From the NCBI GenBank assembly GCA_017355425.1, contig CP070233.1, positions 1,398,501-1,462,500 of the forward strand: a stretch of 64,000 nt of DNA, given 5' to 3'. A program made the translations under genes and the position numbers. Within the stretch, counting starts at the first letter, position 1; every line of letters begins with the position of its first letter. Of this stretch, positions 1-7,722 are shown one piece after another. Below the pieces are notes generated by a model, which searched no databases, was not told where the DNA came from, and saw nothing but the letters and a program-made list of their open reading frames with translations. Origin of the DNA: Dolichospermum sp. DET69 (GTDB lineage Bacteria; Cyanobacteriota; Cyanobacteriia; Cyanobacteriales; Nostocaceae).

Positions 1-165
1 ATAATCAAGATTAGATGGTAAATCAATTGTCGCTATAGTAGTTTGCGAATTAAACAATTCCTTGAGTGTCGTTTTTGGACTGGTATTACCACTTCTAATA
101 TGGTAACGGGCAAGAATACTGTACAAGATTTCATCTGGATAAGGCTTGGGTAAAAAACTAATCAT
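1..165 (-). CDS. tnsD: TnsD/TniQ-family target selector, N-terminal part (runs off the left edge)
   Basis: Only the first 55 codons are in the window, starting at ATG 163-165. The N-terminus MISFLPKPYPDEILYSILAR matches the TniQ-family signature and closely parallels the complete TniQ at 7723-8664 (LYPDELLYSGLARYHIRSGN). Both carry YHIRSGN. This second TniQ-family gene lies on the other side of the CRISPR array from the core operon. In I-B CASTs with two such proteins, one works with Cascade and the other (TnsD) reads a fixed attachment site. Because this element sits at glmS, this copy is inferred to be the glmS-binding TnsD. Its full length and zinc finger cannot be seen here. A short open reading tail (about 30 codons, unidentified) overlaps its start in an ATGA arrangement. 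Confidence 0.75.
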   Translation of the reverse strand, partial: MISFLPKPYPDEILYSILARYHIRSGNTSPKTTLKELFNSQTTIATIDLPSNLDY

Positions 166-258
166 AAAGAAACATCTGAACCATCTTGCAGATTCTTAAC
201 CATCCAAGTAGTGTCATAAAGCAATATGCCCTCAGACCTAAAAATAAATATTTTAGAT

Positions 259-306
259 ATTACACAATGCCTATAATAATCTAACTTCAGGCATTACACA
301 ATACCT
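259..306. repeat. Two 14-bp direct repeats upstream of tnsD
   Basis: ATTACACAATGCCT at 259-272 and ATTACACAATACCT at 293-306 differ at one base and are 34 bp apart, in the gap between the divergent tnsD and ribbon-helix-helix genes. They could be operator half-sites or a chance small repeat. They do not resemble the TnsB-type repeats at the glmS-side end. Nothing else clear is seen in 166-393. Confidence 0.4.
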
Positions 307-463
307 AAAATATTTTTGATGAAGTCGTAACCTTCAACTTTAGCCCCGGATGATGTTTATTATGATTAGGAGGTATTGAGTCATTAAAAACCAATGGGTA
401 AGAAAGGGCAAAAAGGACAAAAAGACGTACCAGAACTGTACGATGAGGTGAAGAAGAGAGTTA

Positions 464-2677
464 GTGCGATTCGTTGTTAGTTGAATCACGGTATCCAGCC
501 CGTACATAAGCTAACCAACCCAATCTAGCAATAGAAGAAGGTTGAACTCTCGGTCTGATATGGGTGAAAGTCCCATCTACCAGACTCAGGTATGACTCCC
601 TATCTGCCTACGATGACCCGACTCGGTTTCGGGAGGTCGAAGCTCTTAACTGGACGCAACCAGACATCCGTTGTGGGGTGACACTGGTGCTAACGGGGAG
701 TTCCCACGGTGAAACAGAGCCTAGAAAAGCAACCTACTTGTGAGCAGGACACAACATCAAAAACCTGACTTCATTGGAGATAATTCCCGCCGCATTTTTA
801 ACTTAATAGCGGTAAGAGTCTAGGGATTCCAGTGGTTGAATTGGCTACACCTAACGGAACTATCAATCAACCGAGGGAACGAATAAAAACGAGTTGAGGG
901 TCTGAGGGCGGTCGAACCCCAAGTAGGCTGGACGAGCAGCGGAATCCCCCCAATTCGGGTAGGACAGACCGTAATTGGTCTGAGGTGTTCAGAATACACA
1001 AATTGGAGCAGAGCATGATTGGACACAGAGATAACTAAGCGTGAATCTTGGAAGACGTTGCCCTGGAAGAAATTCCGCCGCAGCCTATTCCGCCTACAAA
1101 AACGAGTGTACAAAGCGGTTCAAGTTGGCGACAAGCGCAAAGCAAAGTCCCTACAAAAGCTGATTCTGAAATCAACCGCAGCAAGATTACTGGCTATTCG
1201 TCAAGTATCACAGCTAAACGCACAGGAATTAGACCGCAGGAATTGACGGCAAAAAGTCCCTTAACTTTAAGGAACGCTTTGAGCTTAATGAACTGCTAAA
1301 AGCATCCGTTAGCAACTGGGTACACCAGGGACTAAGAGATATACCCATCCCTAAAAAGGACGGTACTATCAGGATTCTGAAAATCCCCACTATTGCTGAT
1401 AGGGCGTACCAATGCCTTATCAAATACGCATTAGAACCAGCGCACGAAGCAACCTTCCACGCTTACAGCTACGGGTTTAGGACGGGACGTTCAGCGCATG
1501 ATGCACAGAAAATCCTGTTTAATAACCTAAACTCATCCTGCAATGGAATAGATAAACGAGTTATAGAACTCGATATTGAAAAATGCTTTGATAGGATAAA
1601 CCATTCCGCCATCATGGATAAACTCATCGCTCCTAAGAGTATAAGACAGGGAATCTTCCGATGTCTCAAAGCCGGAGTTAATCCAGAGTTTCCCGAACAG
1701 GGAACACCTCAAGGGGGCGTGGTAAGTCCACTTTTAGCCAACATCGCCTTAAATGGGATTGAAAGTATTCATAGATATCACCGGATGTCAGGCTACAGAA
1801 TCACAGACAAAACCACCAGGAAAGATATTACCGAACCATCAATTCGATATGCGGACGACATGGTAATAATACTCAGACCACAAGACGATGCCACAGAAAT
1901 ACTTGATAAAATCAGTCAGTTCCTAGCAGAGCGGGGAATGAAAGTCAGTGAGAAAAAGACAAAGCTAACCGCCACGACAGATGGGTTTGATTTCCTCGGC
2001 TGGCATTTTAAAGTCCAGAAAAACGGAAAGTTTAGATGTGTTCCATCAGTGGACAACTTTAAATCTTTTCGCAAGAAAGTAAAACACATCGTCAACAACT
2101 CGAATTATGGTGCTACCACAAAGGCTGAAAAATTAGCCCCTGTAGTTAGAGGCTGGAGGAATTACCACCGCTTCTGCAAGATGGACGGGTCAAGAAACTC
2201 GTTATTTCACATCCAAAACAGAGCATTTAGGGTATTCAACAAGGAAACTAAACAGAATCGCTATACCAGTAAGCAATTACTAGATAAGGCGTTCCCAGCA
2301 GTTCCTTACTCCGAAAACAAACACATCAATGTCAAAGGTGAGAAATCACCCTACGACGGAGATTTAAGTTATTGGAGCGAACGTAACAGCAAGCTCTATG
2401 ACAACCATACCTCTAAAGCCCTTAAACGGCAAAGCCATAAATGTGGTCATTGTGGTCTTAAAATGCTCAGTGATGAGAAGGTACATTTACATCATGTTGA
2501 TGCCAATCATAACAATTGGAAACCAAAAAACCTTCTAGCAATTCATGAAAGCTGCCACGATTATATTCACATGAGCAAAAGCGAAAGCTAAGAATATCGG
2601 AAGCTGGGTGCGGTGAAAGTCGCACGCCCAGATTTAACAGAGAGGGGCGCGGGATAATACCCGCCCTCGACTCTACC
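464..2677 (+). mobile_element. Group II intron (about 2.2 kb) inserted in the RHH-like gene
   Basis: The 5' boundary GTGCG at 464 follows exon base A463. The 3' boundary is placed at 2677 because joining A463 to AC at 2678 restores an Asn codon and the usual VNLALTPTG reading of the host family. A domain V-like hairpin (GGGTGCGGTGAAAGTCGCAC region, about 2600-2635) and a GC-rich domain VI hairpin (2637-2672) precede the 3' end. The structured, ORF-poor stretch 464-1018 fits domains I to III. The encoded RT/maturase lies inside at 1019-2591. The insertion is within the CAST, between tnsD and the CRISPR array. The 3' boundary could be off by a few bases. Confidence 0.82.
1019..2591 (+). pseudogene. 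Group II intron reverse transcriptase/maturase with C-terminal HNH, frameshifted
   Basis: The N-terminal frame (from 1019) reads WKKFRRSLFRLQKRVYKAVQ and stops at 1246. The rest resumes in another frame at about 1233 (TAGIDGKKSLNFKERFELNE) and stays open to 2591. Together they make one intron-encoded protein: RT0 N-terminus, RT fingers/palm with YADD near 1850, maturase domain X (about 2110-2250) and an HNH endonuclease with CGHCGLKM and the LHHVDANHNNWKPKNLLAIH block near the end. A one-base indel near 1230-1238 separates the halves, so full-length protein is not made without frameshifting. The RNA could still be mobilised by a maturase from elsewhere. Sequencing error is an alternative. Confidence 0.85.
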
Positions 2678-3050
2678 ACCTAGCCCTAACTCCTACGGGG
2701 ATTAATGGATTGGATGCGATCGCATCTAGCCTAGATATCAGCAGATCAGAACTTGTGGAGCAAATTGGCACGAAGCGAATTCTCTTGGATGTTAATGCCT
2801 TAACAGAGGAGGATAGAGAAGCCATAAAAAAGCTCTGACAGAACTGATTGCTCTTTACCGTGAGCGTCTTAGCAGTCAGAGTTTATCTGCTGGTAATAGT
2901 TATGAGGGAAGCGTTAGCGAAGCTGACAGTAGGTATCTGATAATACAAATACAAAACCAAATTGAGCAATGGGAGGAAATCCTCTCAAAAATTTCTCAGT
3001 AAAACGGTAATTAGCACGAGTTATCTCACTCCCCAAAGCCGGAGAATACA

Positions 3051-3302
3051 ACTGCTCAACGCCTGACGGCATCTAATGCTGAAGCACCTGCGAACACTGC
3101 CAAACCAAGCGAAATCGGAAAAAGCACTGCTCAACGCCTGACGGCATCTAATGCTGAACCACGTTGATAATATTGCTCTAAATGGCGGGACTTTGACTGC
3201 TCAACGCCTGACGGCATCTAATGCTGAACCACGGTGGGATTCTTGTATTTGTCTAGCGACTTTAGACTGCTCAACGCCTGACGGCATCTAATGCTGAACC
3301 AC
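3051..3302 (-). CRISPR. CAST CRISPR array: four 37-bp repeats, three spacers
   Basis: Repeats at 3051-3087, 3126-3162, 3196-3232 and 3266-3302 read ACTGCTCAACGCC...GCTGAACCAC on the plus strand. Three are identical; 3051-3087 has one change (GAAGCAC for GAACCAC). Spacers are 38, 33 and 33 bp. Read on the minus strand the repeat folds as AUGCC-GUCA-GGCGU followed by exactly 8 nt (UGAGCAGU) at its 3' end, the layout expected for a Cas6-cut repeat with an 8-nt 5' handle. That, plus the AT-rich region on the cas side, supports transcription in the same direction as the cas operon. The variant repeat and the longer 38-bp spacer are then leader-distal. Confidence 0.95.
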
Positions 3303-3575
3303 AGCGATTAGTACAGCCTATGAACTGTAGGGCTTCCTAAACGATTTTACAAGCACCTCCAATTAGAAATGAGTAAGTTTGCAAAATTTAACAGTTTAGC
3401 GTCAGTGAATGTAACCCAAAAGGTTTATGTTTAAAAGCTTTCCAATTAATTGCAAGCATATTTTATAAGAACAAAAACGCTGTGTTGCCTATCAGGTAAG
3501 GTATTGATACTACTCATCAATGAATTTTAACTGAACAGGCACATATCCTTGTAAAAATCTCAATATCCTCTATAT
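3303..3575 (-). promoter_or_regulatory. Probable CRISPR leader between cas5 and the array
   Basis: This 273-bp AT-rich gap separates the cas5 stop from the leader-proximal repeat and holds no convincing ORF. Its position and the inferred minus-strand orientation of the repeat make it the likely leader/promoter region. No exact promoter can be assigned by eye. Confidence 0.5.
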
Positions 3576-4208
3576 TCAGACAGATTGAATGACAGTCCAT
3601 GATAAATCAGGGGGTTGCCATATTTGAGATTCTTGTAGTGTGTAACGTTGCCAACGAGTTCCCTTTGAGCCAACATGATCAACCCAATAAGGTAAGGTCA
3701 AAAACCCTGTTTCATCTTGAATTAACCATAGTAGAGACTCTCCTTGATAGTTCTCTGGTACAAAACTCACGGCATTGACAAGATCCCTGCTTTCACCCAG
3801 GCAAAGTCCACCAAAACGATTGACTGAAGCAGGATTGTTAAAAGCTTGCTGTAATCGTTCTAGTAAAGTAGGTGTTGCTTGATCTTCTCCTGTTTTTAAC
3901 CAAACAACCAATTCAATATTGGTAAGTAATTCCTGGTAATCAGGACGAGAATTACTAAGATCATGAATATTCTTCTTTTTAAATCGCCTGGATGTGCGAA
4001 TGACAACGGACTTTTCTGGTTCGGAGAGTAGAGCTATGGCTAATTTTACACCACAATGCTTATATCTATTTTCTTCCCCTACAAGAGACAATAACATTCC
4101 ATATACTGTTGATGGAGGAGGTACGGGGTATGTTTCAGCGTATTCTCTGGCACGAGATTGGCGAAAACACGCTATGGGTACTTCGACTTTTAAGGCAATT
4201 GTTGTCAA
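3576..4208 (-). CDS. cas5: Type I-B Cascade subunit Cas5 (Cmx5/DevS-like)
   Basis: Cas5 caps the 5' handle of the crRNA in Cascade. The 210-aa protein has the Cas5 N-terminal strand and the PPPSTVYGMLLSLVGEE motif (residues 31-47), typical of the Cas5t/Cmx5 branch, and the later glycine-rich FGGLCLGESRDLV segment. It is the last gene of the cas6-cas8-cas7-cas5 operon, 16 bp after cas7, and sits next to the leader and array. Length is normal for Cas5 of this branch. No cas3 follows it, in keeping with a transposition-only system. Confidence 0.9.
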   Translation of the reverse strand: MTTIALKVEVPIACFRQSRAREYAETYPVPPPSTVYGMLLSLVGEENRYKHCGVKLAIALLSEPEKSVVIRTSRRFKKKNIHDLSNSRPDYQELLTNIELVVWLKTGEDQATPTLLERLQQAFNNPASVNRFGGLCLGESRDLVNAVSFVPENYQGESLLWLIQDETGFLTLPYWVDHVGSKGTRWQRYTLQESQIWQPPDLSWTVIQSV

Positions 4209-4224
4209 ATTATTAACTCCTTAA

Positions 4225-5160
4225 TTAGAGATGCAAATCTTGATTAATTACCTGTTTTAATGCTGCTACGGCTGCCTTCACACCGGGAAAAACATGAGTC
4301 CCTAAATCCTCTAAATCCCTAGAAATTGCACCCCCAATCCATAATTCATTAGGTTCAATATCTCCAGCCTCAATTCTTCGTACTAAATCTGGCACAGATA
4401 TATTTCCTAATTCATCAGTTTCAAAACAATAAAGAATGCGAGGGGAAAAATCATGTGTCCACCGCAAGATTATACTTTCGGGAGAGAAGTCATAGAGAAA
4501 ACGGGCATGATTTCCTGCAACTTCACCAATGGAAATTAAGCCATCGAGAATAGCATTTATACGAACTTGATCTGTTAGACTTTGAGGTATTAGTGCAAAC
4601 CCATATTGATAACGAGTAGCGTGAACTTCTGTTCCATAAAGAGAAGTTCGTTCTTTTTTACCACTTACTGCATTAAAAGTAATATCCCCAGCGAAAGGAA
4701 TCATTGATACTGCACGAGTAACTTCTAATGCACCTCGTCTAGCGGTTTTTTTCCCTTTAGGCTTTTGCTTACTCTTGGCTTTACGAGTTTTTTTGTTTTG
4801 ATCTAATGTTTCTTCCTGTAATTCATCTTCAGATTCCTCAGATATTTCGTTTTTTGCTGCTTCTGCCCGCATAAACCCCAACACATCATCATCTATAAAG
4901 CGAACATTATCAAAGTTGATATCTTGCCAAACGTGTTCTGATTCTGGTTGGGCATTCTCATTCCAAATTCGATTTACTGGATAACCAGAATTTTGCCAAT
5001 AGTAACGTAATGCCCAACGAATCGCTTCCGCAGAAACAGTAGTATGTACTTCTCCTTTCCATATTATTTTCTGCAAAGAAGTTATATTACCTTCATTTTC
5101 TCCACGATTATTAGCTGCTGTTCCATAACTGGTCAGAATATTACCAAATAGATGTAACAT
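4225..5160 (-). CDS. cas7: Type I-B Cascade backbone subunit Cas7 (DevR/Cst2-like)
   Basis: Cas7 polymerises along the spacer part of the crRNA. The 311-aa protein opens with the Cas7/DevR signature (FGNILTSYGTAANNRGENEG, residues 5-24), then IIWKGEVHTTVSAEAIRWAL, and later GALEVTRAVSMIPFAGDITFN. A lysine-rich linker (about residues 122-142) interrupts the fold and may be a thumb or loop insertion. It starts at ATG 5160, 47 bp after cas8. Several Cas7 copies per complex would be expected from this single gene. Confidence 0.92.
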   Translation of the reverse strand: MLHLFGNILTSYGTAANNRGENEGNITSLQKIIWKGEVHTTVSAEAIRWALRYYWQNSGYPVNRIWNENAQPESEHVWQDINFDNVRFIDDDVLGFMRAEAAKNEISEESEDELQEETLDQNKKTRKAKSKQKPKGKKTARRGALEVTRAVSMIPFAGDITFNAVSGKKERTSLYGTEVHATRYQYGFALIPQSLTDQVRINAILDGLISIGEVAGNHARFLYDFSPESIILRWTHDFSPRILYCFETDELGNISVPDLVRRIEAGDIEPNELWIGGAISRDLEDLGTHVFPGVKAAVAALKQVINQDLHL

Positions 5161-5207
5161 AAGGGTTATTGAATTGAAATCAATTATTTAATTATGTAAA
5201 AGTGTGA

Positions 5208-5588
5208 TTAACTTTCAGATTTTCCTGACGTTTCTAATCCAGGTTCTTTTCTTTTTTGATAACTGGCAATAGCAATAAACGTTAAATCTCTAGCTATCTG
5301 CCAATTAGTTGCTCCGGTGGTAATAGGTAGTAGTTCTTCCCAATGTTCCTGTAAAATTGAGATTTGCCCTGCTTTACCCCAAAATTCAGCAATAAATTTT
5401 CTAAAATTATCTGCATTAGTACAGCGTCCTAATTGAGATACAAGTCGTTTGTTTTCACGTTCTATTTGTGCATAATCTCCTTCCTTAGTATTTGAATATA
5501 TTTTGGCGTATCTTTTCCTTAATGCTTCATGGCAAGCTAGGATAAAAAGCTTTTGACTAGGAAAATCAAAGTTTGAATTTTGAATCAT
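5208..5588 (-). CDS. Candidate internally translated Cas11 small subunit (within cas8)
   Basis: In several type I-B, I-C and I-D systems the small subunit Cas11 is translated from an internal start near the 3' end of the large-subunit gene. No separate cas11 gene is present here. An in-frame ATG at 5586-5588 (cas8 residue 384) would give a 126-aa product, a typical Cas11 size. No Shine-Dalgarno sequence is visible upstream, though cyanobacterial genes often lack one. This is inference from family knowledge and size only. Confidence 0.35.
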   Translation of the reverse strand: MIQNSNFDFPSQKLFILACHEALRKRYAKIYSNTKEGDYAQIERENKRLVSQLGRCTNADNFRKFIAEFWGKAGQISILQEHWEELLPITTGATNWQIARDLTFIAIASYQKRKEPGLETSGKSES

Positions 5589-6737
5589 ATTGTATATTTG
5601 TTTGTGTTCTTTAAAAATTTGGTTTAATAGATTTTTATTTTTTATCTTTATATAAAAGTTAGACCACCAGGGGAAACCTTTTGCTAAATTATCTGCTATC
5701 ATTCCCCGAACAAAACTGATATAAAGACAATTTTGATTTTTGTACTGAAAAAAGCCTGTATCTGCAAAATATCTACGGCTGATTTGATAGTAATAGTCAA
5801 TTTTTTCGTTTAATTCAACTATAGCGATTTCTATACGAGTTTTTTGTCGTTCAGACCAATCTGCTGTTCCAAATAGTATTACTTGGCATTGCTTCACTGG
5901 ATTAAGCTGATTCATTTCTCCAGCGTTAGCGTAAGTCAAAAATTTTAATCCAGCATCTCCTATGCTAGAGGCATGGAAATATTTGTAACTCAAGTTCTCT
6001 AATTGCCAATAATACTGGGCATATAGTTCTAAATCCAGCACTTTAGGAATAATTAGAGCATACTGTGTCTCGTCAGGAGAAATGGGCGATAGCAAAGCAA
6101 AATACTGACACGCCATAGGTGCAAATAATAAAATTAGAGCATATTCTGGTTTTTCTTTAAACGTGGTTTCTTTTTCAAAGGCATAATGACGAACTACACA
6201 TCCAGGATATAACCAACCTTTTACACCAATTGGATTTTTTAAGAATTGTCCATGATTATCACAGAGATGTTTAGCAAAGTGCTGATTTGCATAATAAGCA
6301 GCTTTTTTATACTTAACTAGAAATTTAATTTTATCAATAGTAATTAGACTAGATGCTGTACCTGCGGACTTAAAAAACTTATTGTGCTGTAAAAATGTTG
6401 CTGTAATACCTTGATGGATAACTATCTGAGTTTGTAAATCTAGTGGATTATTTAAACCCATGAGAAAGATTAATCCATTATCGCTAATCTGAAAAGATTG
6501 CTTTAATAACCAGTCTAAGACTATAAAATCTTGCCCTTCCCAAAAAAGGCTAATGCTTCGAGGAGTAAGTGACCAAGTTAAATTACCAACTCTTTGAGTA
6601 CATATAGGATAAATTTTCTCTAACTGCTTGAGAGTCATCCAAAGTCCTGCCATGCCTGCACCATGCAACCATGTCATATTAGAATCGCTTAAATTTAGCT
6701 GGATTTTTGGCTTAACTAAACTCTCAACTATCGGCAT
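5208..6737 (-). CDS. cas8: Type I-B Cascade large subunit Cas8 (Cmx1/Cas8a1-like)
   Basis: This 509-aa protein holds the place of the large subunit that reads the PAM and closes the R-loop. The N-terminus (WLHGAGMAGLWMTLKQLE, residues 24-41) matches the Myxan-type Cas8a1/Cmx1 family found with Cas6/Cas7/Cas5 of the kind seen here. No HD nuclease motif is visible and no Cas3 is fused. The C-terminal 126 residues from Met384 are helical and charged, the size of a Cas11 small subunit. Family assignment rests on the N-terminal signature, length and operon position; large subunits diverge quickly. Confidence 0.82.
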   Translation of the reverse strand: MPIVESLVKPKIQLNLSDSNMTWLHGAGMAGLWMTLKQLEKIYPICTQRVGNLTWSLTPRSISLFWEGQDFIVLDWLLKQSFQISDNGLIFLMGLNNPLDLQTQIVIHQGITATFLQHNKFFKSAGTASSLITIDKIKFLVKYKKAAYYANQHFAKHLCDNHGQFLKNPIGVKGWLYPGCVVRHYAFEKETTFKEKPEYALILLFAPMACQYFALLSPISPDETQYALIIPKVLDLELYAQYYWQLENLSYKYFHASSIGDAGLKFLTYANAGEMNQLNPVKQCQVILFGTADWSERQKTRIEIAIVELNEKIDYYYQISRRYFADTGFFQYKNQNCLYISFVRGMIADNLAKGFPWWSNFYIKIKNKNLLNQIFKEHKQIYNMIQNSNFDFPSQKLFILACHEALRKRYAKIYSNTKEGDYAQIERENKRLVSQLGRCTNADNFRKFIAEFWGKAGQISILQEHWEELLPITTGATNWQIARDLTFIAIASYQKRKEPGLETSGKSES

Positions 6738-6748
6738 AACAGTAATTC

Positions 6749-7447
6749 CTATCGGCTATTTTTGATCGGGACAAATACTCCACAACCCATTTTGTGTTTT
6801 CCGCCAATACCGTACACTTGCAGCATCAATGAATCTTCATCACTGAGATTTTTCACCTCTAATCTAAAACCTACAACTGTGAACTTCTTGATTTTGATAG
6901 TTCTACGTTCTGGCTGTCCATCTGTGTTAGTAGGAATGCGAACTGTTCCTTGAATACCCAGTTTTTCTAGTTGGCGTTGTGCTGCTGCTAAAAACGTTTC
7001 TGGTTGTTCATAACCCTTAATTACCACGATGCGCGATCGCAAATTTTCCACAGGTTGCAGCAAGTAAATTTGAGGGATTCCCAAGCGGATAGAATGCTTG
7101 CCAATGGTCAGTGATTTTCCAGCGAAGGAATAAACCAAGGGAATTTTTTCTGCTTGTAGCCGCATCCTTAGTCTAGAATGGTCATTAAGTTGAAGTTGAA
7201 GCAAACCTTGTTTATCAGGAATGCCTGGAATAGTTTGAATACTGAGGTTATCCAGAGCATGAATTTGGGATTTTATGTGCGATAGAGCAGCATATAACCC
7301 ATAGCCATGATCTATAGGCAAAGTTTGTCCAATTATACTGAAACTTAAATCCACGTAGGTTAACTGAGGGTTTAAAGCTTCATTTGGATACATCTGCACT
7401 GAACTTTTACAAGTTTGTAGGCTGAAATTGCTACTCATGTTTTTCAT
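6749..7447 (-). CDS. cas6: CRISPR repeat endoribonuclease Cas6 (Cmx6-like)
   Basis: Cas6 cuts the repeat RNA at the base of its hairpin and stays bound as a Cascade subunit. The 232-aa protein has a RAMP-type start (VDLSFSIIGQTLPIDHGYGL) and ends with the glycine-rich Cas6 loop (YGIGGKHKMGCGVFVP, residues 213-228). It is the first gene of the cas operon, 11 bp before cas8, and follows a 275-bp gap after tniQ. The start could be ATG 7447 or the ATG three codons later. Its target would be the short stem followed by UGAGCAGU in the adjacent array. Confidence 0.9.
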   Translation of the reverse strand: MKNMSSNFSLQTCKSSVQMYPNEALNPQLTYVDLSFSIIGQTLPIDHGYGLYAALSHIKSQIHALDNLSIQTIPGIPDKQGLLQLQLNDHSRLRMRLQAEKIPLVYSFAGKSLTIGKHSIRLGIPQIYLLQPVENLRSRIVVIKGYEQPETFLAAAQRQLEKLGIQGTVRIPTNTDGQPERRTIKIKKFTVVGFRLEVKNLSDEDSLMLQVYGIGGKHKMGCGVFVPIKNSR

Positions 7448-7722
7448 CCCGTATCTTTAAAAATCGCTAACTATGAGACAATCTAAAGTTATTTTTTTAG
7501 ATTACCCCATTACTGAATCTTTACCGCAATGCAAATTTTAATTAATGTAAAGCTAATTATTTTTTTGAATTAAAAATTAATATATAGGAGTCCGGTTTGA
7601 TTCCTGAATTTTCCTCCGTAGGAAGGCAAGAGGCAAGGGGATTCGAGAATATGAAGGTGTACTGAGGTTTTTTCAAAAATCAAATAGGAGTCCTATATTC
7701 TATAAATTTTATTTAAAATGAG
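7448..7722 (-). promoter_or_regulatory. Intergenic region between tniQ and cas6, probable cas promoter region
   Basis: This is the only sizeable gap inside the tns-cas block, so the cas genes probably have their own promoter here. It contains two direct copies of TAGGAGTCC (7585-7593 and 7685-7693) bracketing a purine-rich segment, which resembles a small dispersed repeat. No promoter can be placed confidently. Confidence 0.4.

Larger units (their letters stand above)
394..3002 (+). pseudogene. Ribbon-helix-helix-like small protein, split by a group II intron and with a -1 frame change near its end
   Basis: Exon 1 starts at ATG 394 with AGGAGGT upstream at 369-375 and reads MGKKGQKGQKDVPELYDEVK before stopping at the intron. 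Exon 2 from about 2678 restores the frame and reads LALTPTGINGLDAIASSLDI, followed by an SRSELVEQI helix typical of cyanobacterial RHH/CopG-like proteins. The spliced frame ends at TGA 2836-2838. At A AAA AAG (2826-2832) a -1 shift opens 56 more codons to TAA 3000-3002, which look like a genuine C-terminus (LTELIALYRERLSSQ...QIEQWEEILSKISQ). Splicing and frameshifting could in principle give a product; otherwise the gene is dead. It lies between tnsD and the array, so a role in regulating the transposon is possible but only inferred. Confidence 0.65.

Noticed and set aside
259..306. Distal transposon end near 259-306
   Set aside because: The direct repeats there do not resemble CAACTTTTTTATTT and tnsD continues to the left, so the end must lie outside the window.
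3051..3302. Plus-strand reading of the CRISPR array
   Set aside because: The stem would be followed by 18 nt rather than an 8-nt handle; the minus strand fits Cas6 processing and the cas operon direction.
3576..7447. Active interference CRISPR-Cas system
   Set aside because: No cas3, cas1 or cas2 in the window and tight linkage to tns genes; a transposition role fits better.
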